A stretch of DNA of 64,000 nucleotides, taken from assembly GCA_029959195.1 (NCBI GenBank), contig CP114122.1, positions 1,178,001 through 1,242,000 on the forward strand. Direction: 5' to 3'. The translations under genes and the position numbers were made by a program. The notes below the pieces were generated by a model. It worked only from the letters and a program-made list of their open reading frames with translations. It did no database searches and had not been told where the DNA came from. This DNA comes from Dictyophora rubrovolvata (lineage: Eukaryota; Basidiomycota; Agaricomycetes; Phallales; Phallaceae). Position 1 is the first letter of the stretch. The number at the start of each line of letters is the position of its first letter. Positions 45,829-58,195 of this stretch are shown here, piece after piece.

Positions 45829-45877
45829 TCCCGCCTTCTCTCACAGATGCCCCGCCAGCTCTCTTCCCCGCTTCACA

Positions 45878-45923
45878 ATGTTCTACCCTAGTCCCAGTCC
45901 CAGCCACGCCGCACTCCCCTCCT

Positions 45924-45954
<31 letters not shown>

Positions 45955-46703
45955 GTCAACCTCCTCCAAGTCTTGTTCTTCTTCCACACCTACACCTACA
46001 CCTACCCCATCTACCCCTGTCTATTATACCTCCTTCAGAGCATCGTCTGCGACATCCAAGTCTGCTTCTCACTTTGCTTCCGCCCCTCGTGCACCTTCCA
46101 AAGACTTTCTTCCTTTGCCCTCTGTAGCAGAATACCGTAGTATGAATCACTAGTTACCAAGTTATTCTTTCTTCGTCTAACCAATCCTTCTCATAACCAG
46201 GCGGTTTATCCACACCAACTGCTTCTCCTGCCCTTTCTTCGAGACGCACAACTAGTTCCATCAGTCCTGCTAATATCAAATTTAACCCCATCCTGACATC
46301 CCCGAGTTCCTCATCACGATTTAATTTTTCGAACCCCAATGCATCTACAAATACATATTCTCACGACCTTGCCTTTCCCTCCGGCCAAGTGTCCAGTTAC
46401 ATCCCAGTTTTGTGCGGTCCTCTCAACTTGCTCATTTATATACAAAACCCATCCAGTCAAATGTCATGCCGTGATTTTCTTTTGGCAATCTCGATGGCTC
46501 TGGCCCAGCCTATCAACCCTTATACTGATGACGAATGGCTCCAGGTGGGACCTCACAATCAACAATCTATCACTAGTGTGTATCACAAGCGGGTGGCAAA
46601 GTACCCGGACCCCTACCTTCGCAAGATAGACTTCCTCTTAGAGCAGACTCACTTTAGAGGACTTCGCTTTGCCTATAACGCTTGGGCATTGATCGCCGAA
46701 TAA
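45878..46703 (+). CDS. DUF6699-like basidiomycete protein
   Basis: Exons 45878-46139 and 46201-46703, 254 aa. The N-terminal half is low complexity: a run of about 13 Ser from a TCC-type triplet repeat, then TPTPTPTPST. The folded C-terminal 120 residues (SYIPVLCGPLNLLIYIQNPS, CRDFLLAISMALAQPINPY, YHKRVAKYP, RKIDFLLEQTHFRGLRF) have the layout of DUF6699, a basidiomycete domain of unknown function that typically ends with a D.L...T.FRGL motif. A TATA box lies 50 bp upstream. The match to DUF6699 is from pattern memory, moderate. Confidence 0.7.
45905..45956 (+). repeat. TCC trinucleotide repeat coding for a poly-Ser run
   Basis: Mostly CTC/TCC triplets inside the DUF6699-like reading frame, length-variable by replication slippage in such genes. 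Confidence 0.7.
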
Positions 46704-47831
46704 AACTAACAGCCAAAACAGTCGCATTTCCTGAAACACTGCTACGCCGGGTCGACACATCCGACATTAATCTGCTAAAAATATTCTTAAAGCTGGTCTG
46801 AACGCCCCCCGTCTCCAATTTTACTATCTCACTGTTTTCTGAACTGTACTTCGCTGTATTCATGGACAGACTTTCTGAACTGTAACATTACGTTTTACCC
46901 CGGTGTTGCTGTCGTCTTTCAATGTTGTCCGTAGTTCTGCTCTTTTTTCCAGCTCCTGGTTTCCTATCGTTTAACCCCCCTTGTATACCTATTTGAACCC
47001 CTCTCAGACCACTTTGTACCATCTCCAACCCTCTTTCTTCTATTTTTATTCTCCTGTCTGTCCCAAAAAATTGTTTCTCTGTCAACTATCGAAGCTGGAA
47101 GCTGTTCTGACCTCAAATCAAAATCAAGAAAGAAGACCTGCAAGACTCTCAAGAAGGATGTCAACGCTCTGAGAACGAGAGAAAGTTAAGAAAGAAGAAC
47201 TCGCCTCCGTAGAACAAACATATTTTTTGGACTAGGGTTCCGTTGTAAGCAACACTTATGACGGGCTCACAGGAATAACCTGCAATCAACTTGCCAGTAG
47301 AATGGCCCATTTGATGTTGTCGAACCCACCCGAACTACGGACAAAATGCGCCAGTCAAAAGACAAGAATTATTCAAGCTGTTGTAGAACGTGGGTGTTAT
47401 AGAGTCTCGCGGGATCTAATATGATATTCAACCCCTTGCGAATTGACGAGGGACAACTTGGAGATGGCTGATGATCGATGAACAATGGGAGTCTTGCTTC
47501 TTCGTGGAACTTCAAAATTATCTCTATCACGGAAAGCATATACCGGGCCTTTCAAGACCGCCCAGAATGGTTGTAATTGAATTAAGAATAAGATTATTTC
47601 CTTTTTCACGTCCTCAGGCTTGTACCAATCAGCTCATCAATTGTTTTTGCAGGCTTTACCACACTGTTTGTTCTTCAAAACCGACAGAAACGCCGTCATT
47701 ATTAGGCTAATTACACGCGCAACTGCCAAGCTAATATTCATGAATAGTCAAGGTGAATGGTAAAGGTAAATGGATATCTTATATTTATGCAGCCACGCCT
47801 TTTGACCGGCGTGGCACCCTGATTGAAATAT
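46704..47831. other. Intergenic region, 1.13 kb
   Basis: Convergent flanks of the DUF6699-like gene and MCU. Several short open frames (for example 46981-47172 plus and 47397-47609 minus) carry no motif that I recognise. Pyrimidine-rich around 46990-47070. No repeat or RNA gene seen. Confidence 0.45.
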
Positions 47832-49238
47832 TCACATTTCCAGGTTATTCCGACGCTGTCGGCTTGCCTCCTTGTCTAATTCTTCGAGCTTATCGTGCCC
47901 ATGATCTCCTCCAACGGCAAGAACTTTTCCAATATCCCGACGTGATTCGGTATCTGTATTAGGTTGAACAGTTCGCTCTTTGATTTGCTCTTTCTCCTCA
48001 TTTTTGGTTCCACCATGGGCTGTGTCTTCCCATCGACCATCCCATTGGATGTCATAATCTTCTGCAATTTTGTTCATCTCCCGGCGGATCGATGTTCGTT
48101 CTGCGATGAGGTCAGCCCAATGTTCAAGGTCGAATCCTTTGGCCTTGTACAACATTAAACGCCTTGCCGATACAGATTGGCTTAAAACAGACGTGTACCA
48201 AACTTCCCGCCCCTTGTATAAAAACCTGAAGCACAACGTCATCACATGTCTTTAGTTTTCTGAAGGTAAAATATGCTTGCTCACCATAAATAGCCACAAA
48301 TTACAGTCGAAAGACCAGAAAGGTATGTAACAGGTTCCATAACATCCCTACTCGCAAAGTAAAGTTAGCGAGTCGTGTCTCGGGGAAAGTTACTTTCCCC
48401 ATTGATTGATTACTCACCAACCATAATCATAAAATGTAAGTCTGGCGACACCAAACCAATAAACTACCATCATTCCGAACCCACTCACGGCGAGGCGGCG
48501 TGCACCTCGATGGGCTTCACGATCGCATTCTTGTTTCAACGGTTCCATCTGATTAAGGGCCATGTCTATGCTTTGCATCCGCCTCCTTAGGAATCGTGTT
48601 CTGTCTTGGAAAGAAGGGACTTCGATTGTTATGATTATACTTTCGCAATCCTCTGCTGTCCCTTTGTTGGCATTTATATCTTTGGGAGGCTCGTTTCCTT
48701 GACTTGGTGGCTTCGCGTTTTGTGTTTTGGTGGCGGAGCAAGCTCTGTCCTTGGCATCGATCTTCGCTAGCGAAGTCTTGGAACTTATGACCACGTTGAA
48801 ATGTTCCTCAGAGACCACACTCTTGATAAATTCGCCCAAGTCTGTTGCATCCGACCATTCTACTTCGATATCTGTGTTTGACGATTCGTCTGGAGGAACA
48901 CTCCTGAATGAAATATCCAAATTTTGCAGAGTTGAAGCGAGTGAAGCCGCGATTAGGTTACTGTAAACGATGGTTGACTCTTGAGTTTCATGTAGTAGTT
49001 CGCAAGGGTCAAAATGAGTTGCGTACGAGATATGTGATAAGGGTTGAGAAGGATGTAATAAGTATGCGACATGTGACACATTTTGAAATGACGGCGGTGT
49101 CGATCTTGGTAGGGGAATGATCAGTTTGAAAAGACGGGACGTCGTCGGTAATAGTTTCCCTACACCGCAGGCGCGTCAAGCTTGCCAGTTTTCCTCCCAA
49201 CTACGACATACCTTGCCACTCGCCGTTTGATTTGTCAT
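47832..49238 (-). CDS. MCU: Mitochondrial calcium uniporter MCU
   Basis: Exons 49217-49238, 48418-49159, 48285-48347 and 47832-48225, 406 aa. The N-terminal domain has HVAYLLHPSQPLSHISY. A coiled coil (RFLRRRMQSIDMALNQME) precedes the first membrane helix (LAVSGFGMMVVYWFGVARLT). The selectivity loop is WDVMEPVTYL, the fungal form of the DIME motif, with Asp and Glu kept. The second helix is GLSTVICGYLWFLY, followed by the matrix coil SVSARRLMLYKAKGFDLEHW. Calcium enters the matrix through this pore. The first intron appears to be GC-AG (donor gcaagg); it is the only joint that gives a start codon in frame, so the N terminus is the least certain part. Confidence 0.88.
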
Positions 49239-49572
49239 GTATCCTCTTCTTCCCTATTCAAAAGCAGTATTAGCGTTTAGAATCGGCCCAAGATGTGTGT
49301 TACACACGATTGAAATACCTCTGTCCGGCGTCCCGCTGATGATTAGTTACGGTAGCTATACCCCGCACAGTTTTGAAGTCGAACAAGGAAATGGGATTTG
49401 TATGTGGTATATAACGCCATTTCAGTGAATTTAAAGTGAATTTCGACGGAAACACAGTTGAACTAAGGAGAGAATTCATGAGCTAGCTATTTTACGTCGT
49501 GACGTCATTATCAAGCATGCCTTCTTGGGACCTGGAGTCTACCACCAATGTAATATATGAACAAGTTTATTT
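49239..49572. other. Intergenic region, 334 bp
   Basis: Promoter of MCU and 3' flank of GWT1, both minus strand. No motif recognised. Confidence 0.45.
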
Positions 49573-51515
49573 TCAAAACAACTTTTTATTTTTAAACATC
49601 CAAGCAATTAGTGACAGTCCGAAGGAGTATGCTGTTAACATTAGGAAAGCCGTGGTGTCCGAAGCATACATTGTTTGAATTGTGAGGTTGATCAAGCCTG
49701 TCGCTGCATTGGCCTGCCAATATACTCATCAAGAATCTGAAAAGAAGCGAAGCAAAATTTACGCACTATAAGGAAAAGGATCAATCCGTTTTTATTTATA
49801 GCGTTCAATAATTGCAATGGTTCTCGAGGTTTAGGCGTTGTCTCGAAGTACGGAGTCTGATTGGTGGAACTGGGAGCCAAGTGCCGATTTTTAGACTTTT
49901 TGACAGACGGAGTGGAGTAAAAAATGATATCAAGCGTAAGATTTGCTGTGACAAATGTAGTATTATATGCTGCTACCCAAAGAACATAGCGAGTGTTAGC
50001 CTTTTTTGAACCCTGTTAATTGTAGCTGCATAAGTACATAATGGACAGAAGGAACTTACCAACCGACGAGAAACGCCCTGGCCAAGATTAACGAGATTTG
50101 CGGCATACAAGAAGAACCACCAGAGTATTGCATAGGAGCAAAGTTCAATTGCGGTCTTTCCCGGTTGTCTTGGTCGCTCTCTGAGCGTGGGTGTATTAGA
50201 GACGGAGCCCTTATTTCCTCCTTTCAGACGCTTGAACTCGGATGGGGAAGGCGGCAGCACGATGGTGCCGGTCAGGAGACCGAGAATATGGATTGCAAGG
50301 TATCCTACAGGTAAAATAAGGGGCAGACCCAGAAACAACTAAGAACACTTGCCAGGTAAAGAAACGATACCCTCCTTGTTTTGAGAGATAATATTAGTCC
50401 GAGGTGCATTTAATGTCCAAAATTGAAGATATGTGCTGGATAGCAAAAGTTGATGAACTATTGAAAACACTTTAGACAGTGAATCTAGACATGTGTAACA
50501 GCTTACTCAGAGTTACAGCTAAACCAATAAAGAAGATATGTATTTTGGATATCAGAGGATGCAGTACAATTTCCATGAGGGGCAGGGTAGCCATTGATAG
50601 AAAAAAATTCCAGTGGACTCCATATTCTGATACGTGTTCCTTTCGTAAAGTACTCATTTAAATCTATTCAACAGCATTGCAATCTTTGATACTCACAGGA
50701 TAATCGGAACCCTTTACAAGTATGACTCGAATAAGGCCAAGAATAACTATTGGAAACACTCTTTTCAATGCGTTGCGTAGTTTTGGTGCGACGGGTGCAC
50801 TCAGGTAGGGTGGATCCTGTACGAATTTTTTGGCTGAGATAATGCCTTGAGAGTATACGAATGATCCAACTCCTATATCCATCTTTCAAAAAATCATAAA
50901 AATTGATACATGCATAGTCTATTCTAAAAGACTTACCAACGATATGCCAAAGGTTTCACATTTCACCAAGTTTCGTGGAAAGATAGAGAAATCCACTGCT
51001 AGAATAGCCAAGAATGTCATGATGAGCATATGACTGCGATACACAGTCAAAGCAGGTATTTGCTCCACAGTTCGCGAATTCGCCTTTACTTCAAACTCTT
51101 GTCTGCCGTCTCGGCATATAGGAGAACTTGGCCCAAGTTTCGGGCTACTAGGGCGAGACGATGGTAGAAACTCGGTGGGATATGGGGGTATCAATGCGAG
51201 CAGTTTTGAAATAATGAGTATGCATGCACTCAGAATGATTGGGTGTTCGGCGCCGATACGAGTCATCGATAGAAGTAAAGGGAGCACCAAGATAGTATAG
51301 TCCGTGAAAACATTCAAACGGCGAGAATGAACTCTGTTTTTGACGACAGAGTATAGAATTAATGAGCACTGGGATGATTGGTCAAGTTATTGATAAATAA
51401 AAATGCAGTGAATACCGACTGGGGCAACGGCAGATATGGCAAGAACGTGCAATATAGACGAGCCAGTTTGGTTCGAGACGAATGCCTCTTTGGCCGTTTT
51501 ATAATCGTTTGCCAT
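49573..51515 (-). CDS. GWT1: GPI-anchor inositol acyltransferase GWT1 (PIG-W)
   Basis: Eight exons: 51420-51515, 50937-51368, 50697-50882, 50507-50639, 50353-50457, 50060-50304, 49767-50000 and 49573-49713, 523 aa. It opens [20 protein letters not shown], typical of Gwt1, and contains [59 protein letters not shown] and [16 protein letters not shown]. Around a dozen hydrophobic spans; ER membrane. It adds a fatty acid to the inositol of GPI precursors, and Gwt1 is the target of fungal inhibitors such as manogepix. The fourth-to-last intron (50305-50352) starts with GC (gcaagt) and no GT alternative keeps the frame. Confidence 0.93.
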
Positions 51516-51792
51516 CTAGGAGTACACAGTATCGCGTAATTTTATTTCATGTTTTTCATGGTATATTACCTTGACGCGTCCTAGAGGTTTGAATAAGTTA
51601 CTAGGTCGACAAGAAACATGTGCGTGGTGACCGTGCGAGTCACAACGCTTCAGCAGGGAACGAATGTTTAATGGTAAAAAGCCAGGTCCTTTTTGTTATA
51701 AGATTAGGTCTAATATACATGCACGAAAACAAATTCAGGAATACAGCACGCCAATAATGTAATAAAAAACATTAGTCAACTTGAAAGAGATA

Positions 51793-54700
51793 TTATGTTT
51801 CGGATAATTCAAAATACGATCGGAACATTGGCTCTCTACACAATCCACTATGTTGGACGACCCCATAAACATGCAAGAAAAGAGCGGGAAAGCGGCGTGT
51901 GAAATATGAAAGAAACCCCTCCGGAAGGGGCCCTAAATGACGTTTAACATGATCAGGTAGGTCTTGGTAATGATGTTTCTTTGAAGGAGTATCAGCAACA
52001 GAATTAGTCATTTATACAACGCTACGACATCTCACCTTATTTCGTAATGCTCGCAAAAGGTCTTGAACCGAACGTCCATCGTATTTTCTGAATTTGCCTA
52101 GATTTTCGACGAACACCTTATCTAGCCGCGCCGCCCAATCGTTCCCGACCACATCATATGCGTTCGTCTCCAAAGTTATTAAATCAGGATCCCGAGGGTC
52201 CCGGCACATGATCTCAAAACGGTCAGAAGCGTCCTGTAAGAAATTCAACCGTCGTCCTGGAGTCCAGAAGAAGGGATGAGTCAAGATGGAAGTGGTATCT
52301 GGTCTGAACGAAATTAGTTTCAATAGAAATGAAAAACCAAAGAAAGTGTGTTCTCACCTATTTTTGGGCTCCTGAGCAAGCATAGAAGAAACTAAATGCA
52401 TAGCCTCCACTCCTTCCTCTCCAAATGTCTGCAAACCTTCCAGATCCATACGGTCTTTCATGATGTTCGCTTCACGTTCGAAACGATCACCAAAGGGGTG
52501 TCCGCCTTGTGTAAGTGTGTAATAGAACAAACATCCAAGAGCGAAAATATCAACTGATTTTGTTAGACGAGCAGGTTTGACACCTGCAGAGGATGACGAA
52601 CGAGCGCTGGCCGTACTACCTCGAGAGGATAAATCATCAGGGTCCAACGTCTGCTCGTCAAGCTTCACATCTCCACGTAAAATCTCGGGTGCTCTCCATC
52701 CAACAGTACCAGCAGCCATAGCCCCGTGAACAGTAGGGAGGAAACTAGTCTGGTCAACGTCCAACTTTTTGCACAATCCGAAATCCGATATGAGCATCCG
52801 GTGTTGGCCATTTTTCGGACGAGACACCAGAATATTTTGCGGTTTGATATCTCGATGAACAATTTTCAGCGTATGTAAATGTCGTAAGCCTGACGTAATT
52901 TGCCATAATCCTCGTTTGGGATCGAACGCCTTGACGATAGGTGTATGTGAAGATGGTTTTTCAATAATATCGGCCAGAGATGCAGGGCATAATTCCAGAG
53001 CAATATACATGAACCCTTCTCTGGACTCTTTATAGAAATATCGAATAACATTTGGATGATCGTCGGATTCTTGTAAAAGCTCGACTTCACGTGTAGCAAC
53101 GGTCACAAAGTCTTGCAGTAGACGTTTAACGGCGACTGCTCGACCTTGCAGTGCACCCTCGAAAACGACTGTTCCATGAGAACCGAAGCCTATGAAAGAG
53201 AGTCAAGATATAGCAAAAGAAATCGATAGAAATCGAACTAAAAATACCTAACACAGTTTCGGATACAACCAATGAAGACGAAGATGAGGATTCTACTTTT
53301 GGTATTGGTGTTGATGGGGGTATAGCAGCTGGGGATAAAGGTGGCATTTGCAAAGGTAACGGTGTTAATGGTGTGACAAGAGGCAAGGGAGAAAGCTTAG
53401 GTGTTGCAGGTTGTTGAGGAAGATCAGCAGGAAGCTGGACTTGAACAAAGTCTTCTAGCTCTGCTGCTTCTCCGAGATCAGGATTGTCAGTAACCTGTTC
53501 GTTTTTTTTCTTCTTACCCCGCCTTCTTCGCCTAGGGCCCTTTCTTCGAGTTTGACCGACCTCTGCCTCTTTGTCAGTGTCTTCGTTATCTTCAACATCT
53601 AAACCTGGCTCTGTAGGGCTGAGCGCAGGTAATGCATTATTGGATTGAATGGGTATGTTAATAATGGGGGTTGCTGGACTAGCAGGTATATCCTCTTTGG
53701 GAAGAACTGGGGGCACCACAGGAGGCGGGTTAAGTGGTAGAGTGTGGGTTTCGTCGACCAGATCTGACTTGGGCAAGCCATTGGCCTGGCTGATTTCTCT
53801 CGAATTATTCATGAATAATTTTGCAATCGTTATACCAAGAAGCAATGTGAAGCCCAGGACACCCCATGTACGAATGTCCATTTCCCATCCGGGAGTAGGA
53901 GGCTCGGGTAACGTGGGAATAGACTGGTTAGTACTTGTCTCCAAACGGGGTATGTCTACTTTAATCTCTGGACGCTCAATAGGTGATTGTTCTTTGAGTT
54001 GTGTTTCCGAGGGAGTGGGAGGATCAATCAACAACGGGGGATACCACTGCGACGCAGAGTCCAACTTTCTGGCACCAACTAAACATTCTACCCCGTTGCA
54101 TGGAGGATTGTTAACTGAGTCGCCTTCTGGAATAGAAAGAGGCGGTGTTTGATCGAACACCACTAAAGGGAAGTTATCATGTCCCAACGCGTACAATGAA
54201 TCTCCGACTAAGCCAACATAAGTGACTGGAGGCATCATATGTGCCGCGCGGGGTGAAGCGTCCGAATGTGCGGGGAATAATTGCTCTAGACGAGGCTGAG
54301 GTTGAAGTAAAACCACCGGATTCGATCGGGAAGGAGAGGTAGCAACGTCAAAAACAGCCACACTTATAAGAGTCGAATAAATTACAATAAGAACACTTGA
54401 GTTTGGTGTGGTACTTACATAGGCGATTTGAAATCACGGCCCCAAATGGGCATGCCATCGTAATGTATTGGTTCTAGCATATCTGGGCCCTCGGTCTGGA
54501 AGGCGAGAACTTGACCGTTCGGTAGTGATTGAACATAAAGATTGTCGGGTGTACGTTTCCATTTGGATTGTTTTTCTCGATCAATGTTGTTAGGTCCGTA
54601 CGAGGAGTAGTACAGATTTTGCAAAACACCATGTTGGCGAGAATGAATGCGGATATGGTAGTCTTTACAAAAACACATCCATTTGAATAGGTAAACGGTA

Positions 54701-55456
54701 AACCAAATTAAAAAAATTAAAATTATATATAAACTCACCTGTACGACCAATATGGACAACCGGTGATCGCAAAGCACGCTTGGGAGGTGAAGCGTCTGAT
54801 TCGTCTTCTTCATCCTCGGGTTGATCGTCCCAAAAACATTCTTTATCCGTATTAATAGTTCCTTTCACTCTTCCAGTTTCCAGCTCCAAAATAATCATAC
54901 TAGTTTCTTTGCTCCCAACAAACAGTCGGTCCTCATCCCCGGGAAAACTGAACGGGGACAATTCAACTATCTGCTGTGTACTGAGCGGTAGGCGTTGAAG
55001 AGTGTCTGATGGAGAAGCCATTGGTGGTAAAACATAAATATCACCGGACTGAGGTTCAATAATGAAGAACTCTCGCTCGGGGTCGTGAGCCGAGTGCTGT
55101 GTCCGGATAAGTGAGTTGAAGGTCACGGGTACATCGGCATCGGGGTCGTTAGACATGGACCATAACAGCTGGCCTGTGGTTCTATTCACACCATGTAATT
55201 TTCCGTCAACGGAGGCCAGCAGCACAGTATCTAACAACCGCATCCCATGAAGAGCTGGATCGATATTTGGACCATCGAGGGCGAGCTGTTCTTCTTTCGG
55301 ACTGGTAAATCGATATCCAGGTTCCCAAAGGTTACTTCTTTTTTGTCGAATTTCTGTTGATACTGCTGATACTTTGTCAGGAATGCTGCGTTCTGCAGCA
55401 TGGATACAAGCGACTAGCAGCGCAGCAAAGACAAGATACTGTATGCTCATGACCAT
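51793..55456 (-). CDS. IRE1: Unfolded-protein sensor kinase/endoribonuclease IRE1
   Basis: Six exons: 54739-55456, 54419-54662, 53248-54362, 52358-53189, 52036-52303 and 51793-51978, 1120 aa. A signal peptide (IQYLVFAALLVACIHA) leads a lumenal domain of about 460 residues, then a membrane helix (WGVLGFTLLLGITIAKLF). The cytosolic linker contains a strongly basic patch (GPRRRRRGKKKK). Kinase motifs: FGSHGTVV, AVKRLL, HRDIKPQNIL, ISDFGLCKKL and APEILRG. The KEN RNase domain has KYDGRSVQDLLRALRNKKHH, keeping the Tyr, Arg, Asn and His needed for RNA cleavage. It senses ER stress and splices the HAC1-type mRNA. A Ser-rich insert follows the APE motif. Confidence 0.96.
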
Positions 55457-55918
55457 TATGACATGCGAGTGAACATTTCAAGGGTTTATAAAATAGTTTC
55501 TCCAGATGAGATTGTAGAGAGGAAGGGGGGAAGAGGAAAAGAATGATGTACGGTCAAGTGGAAGGGAAGCTGAGGCCACAGACGACCTCCGGGCGCTAAT
55601 TCTGAGCCTGTGCGCAAAGTTAACCTTCTCTCGTGGACGCTGGCTGTTTCGGAGGCAGCTCCCTTTCGGTAGTAACCTAACGGTGTCTTTTGAGATAAAA
55701 TTACTATGATCACCCATCTCATTAAATGAAATGAGCAAGATACTCTGATTGGATAAGTTTCAATGAGTTCATTTGGGTCAACGTGCACCAATAATAAAGA
55801 GTTGCAAGTGACCGTGAATTCTACTAGGGTCATATAGAATGTCATGGAATCTGCAGATCTTCTTATAATAATGGGAGATGCTGTTGCCAGATAAAACACC
55901 GCGCTCAAGAGACACCTA
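55457..55918. other. Intergenic region upstream of IRE1, 462 bp
   Basis: IRE1 leader/promoter and 3' flank of ADE8. A 140-codon minus-strand frame (55486-55908) has no recognisable domain and ends before the IRE1 start; treated as leader. Confidence 0.45.
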
Positions 55919-56671
55919 TCATGTTGAAATGTTAATGTAGACCGGTACAGAGTCTTCTAATACTTTTTTCGTAGCTGCAACAATAATTGCCCACTCCGTT
56001 TCATGTAGTCTTCTCTCGAAATCCTCTTTGGGCTCTCCATCACGGAAATCAATAGTCCGAACAAGAATGGGCTCTCCACGATCGACCTCTTTGACGACTT
56101 TGTGAACCATGACACCAGTCTCTCTGATTTCTCCCTTTTGAAAAGCCTCAAACGCCCTACCAACAGCGCTGGCGCCGCCGAATGCGCCTGGCAGAGCGGG
56201 ATGAAGATTAATGACAGGAATAGAACGCGCCTCCGAGGTAGTGCTGGTATCATTATTATCCCGCGATTCTCCACGTTTGCCCTCCATGACATCCAAAAAG
56301 CGTTCGCTCAAGACATGCATCCATCCGGCCAAAACCACCAAATCAGGCGACCTTGCCCGAACCCTCCAAGCCACCTCCTCATCGTAATCCTCCCTGGTCT
56401 TGTCAGGATGTGATTTCAAATACGGCTGAAGGGCGAGATAGTCCGTTGGTATCGGTGGAGAAGCCCGCGCTGCGCGGGTCAAGCCATAGGCAGCCTTGCG
56501 ATTCGAGAAAACGAGACAGAGGGCTGTCTCTGGTATTTCACCCGAGGCACATGCATCGATTAAAGCTTGAAGGTTTGTCCCTAATTAAGCATGTGAATAG
56601 TCGAAAGTAGTAAAACAGAATTTTATTTCACCTGATCCTGAGATCAGGACGACAATATTTCGACGGGCCAT
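55919..56671 (-). CDS. ADE8: Phosphoribosylglycinamide formyltransferase (GART)
   Basis: Exons 56632-56671 and 55919-56580, 233 aa. MARRNIVVLISGSGTNLQAL, the phosphate-binding start; LVVLAGWMHVLSERFL; INLHPALPGAFGG, which holds the catalytic Asn and His; and GVMVHKVVKEVDRGEPILV, which holds the catalytic Asp region, identify a GAR transformylase using 10-formyl-tetrahydrofolate in de novo purine synthesis. The monofunctional form fits fungi (yeast Ade8). The intron of 51 nt splits the SGSG/TNLQ loop. PNP1 follows upstream on the same strand with 293 bp between. Confidence 0.94.
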
Positions 56672-56964
56672 TAAGCGAAAATATAGGGAGGCGGCTTGCT
56701 GGGTGTGGACACGTGTGGTTTTCGCAGAATTAATAAACAATTGTCTTCCCGTACAACTCAAGTACAACTCAAATAGTCAATTTTGAGCGTCGGACACTAC
56801 TAGTATGCATTTAATTGTGTTTAGTTACTACCTTGAATTGGAGCGAAGAGGAAGGCAACTGTTTTGTACTTTGTCAAATATTTTTTGGACTTCGAGTCAC
56901 GATGACCATAATATTATTATATTCGTGGGGAGAGTACAGAGTTAGTCAAGAAGTGATAAGTACA

Positions 56965-58195
56965 TTATTTCTGGTCAGATATCAATTCCGCAATTTTCTC
57001 TACTAGAGTTTTCATGACGTCCGCCTTTTCCCTTCCCATCTGTAAAACCTCCTCATGAGAAACCACATACTCGGTCTTTTTCTTCAGTTCTTTCCCGGCG
57101 ATCTCACAGCATTTGATAAGGTTTCGAAACTCCAAAGGAAAACAACATACATACCTCCGCCTCAAATTCATCCCTGACGCTATCATACGTTTCAGGGATG
57201 ACAACCTTATTGGTCACAAGACTCAAAACAATGAGGTCGAGACCCATCTCTCTGGCAGCAAGAACTTCGGGAATGGTGCTCATGCCAACAACATCAGCAC
57301 CGGCAAGACGGAGTAATCGTCCTTCAGCAGGTGTTTCGTATGAGGGTCCCGAAACCCATGCATATACCCCTTCGGCAAGTGCCTCCCTCGGTAATTTGAG
57401 CTCATGGGCAGCTTTAAAAGCAAGTTTTCGAAAATTTCTTGAGTATGCATTGGAAAGAGGCAAAAACCGTGGCAGCTGCGGATCTGTTTGTGGTCCTATT
57501 AAGGGGTTGAAGCCGCACAAATTTGGTAGAGCTAGATGGTCTTGGATTACGACGACTGTGGTTTTTTTAGAGCTCATGAAAATTCATAGTTGAATGGGGT
57601 TTAGTTTTGAAGGCTCACTTGTTCCAATATTTAGACTTTGATTCAAAGCTCCTGAGGCATTTGTAACTTTGATGATGCGATATCAATAAAGAGGTGACCA
57701 TAAAATATGAGGGAACCTTACTAAGAACCCGTTGGACGCCTAGCTTGGCCATTACCCGAATGGGGTATACGACACTCGCCATTGTATGACCTTCATAAGG
57801 ATGAAACTTGCCTTTATACATACCTTAAACTTTACAGGGTATTAAAATGAAAAAGACACACTCGTCCTAGCATCGCAACAACGGGAATCCGCTTGGAGGA
57901 GGAGGAGCCGAGGTAGCCGAAAGCTAAGGAACTCTTATGTCCGGGTACTGACGAGCAAAGTAAGTATAGGCTTCGACTCGGATATGGACTTGCTAAACGA
58001 TGTGCTCTTACCAGTGCTTTGTCCAAAACCAGGAAGGGAGGCATATGGAACCAAGACTGATTCTTGTAGATTGGTGACTAAAGTATGTAAACCTGATCCG
58101 CAGACAACGCCGAGTACTGGGCGCATTAGATTCTCGGGAACATAGTCTCGGAGGACATCGACTGTTGAAGCGAAAGAAGGCTGTTGGGAGGACAT
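56965..58195 (-). CDS. PNP1: Purine nucleoside phosphorylase
   Basis: Six exons: 58012-58195, 57862-57947, 57722-57806, 57619-57666, 57155-57555 and 56965-57102, 313 aa. GVVCGSGLHTL, GRFHPYEGHTM, ITNASGALNQSLNIG, VVIQDHLALPNLCGFNPLIG, EGVYAWVSGPSYETPAE and ADVVGMSTIPEVLAAREMGL are the trimeric PNP signatures; the active-site Glu in YETPAE and the Asn in LVTNKV are present. It splits inosine and guanosine for purine salvage. The acceptor of the last intron was chosen to give a normal 52 nt length. Confidence 0.94.

Larger units (their letters stand above)
44951..45877. other. Divergent intergenic region with a GC-rich block, 927 bp
   Basis: Between uS19m and the DUF6699-like gene. From about 45110 to 45800 it is much richer in G+C than the rest of the window, with repeated motifs such as GCGCCCTCC, GCACCCTCCC and GGCGGCG, and minus-strand open frames (45110-45358, 45359-45616) lacking any recognised product. 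A perfect hairpin, GTTTTGATGG/CCATCAAAAC, lies at 45204-45226. Confidence 0.5.

Noticed and set aside
55486-55908. 140-codon minus-strand frame upstream of IRE1
   Set aside because: No domain, lies in the expected leader and promoter of IRE1.
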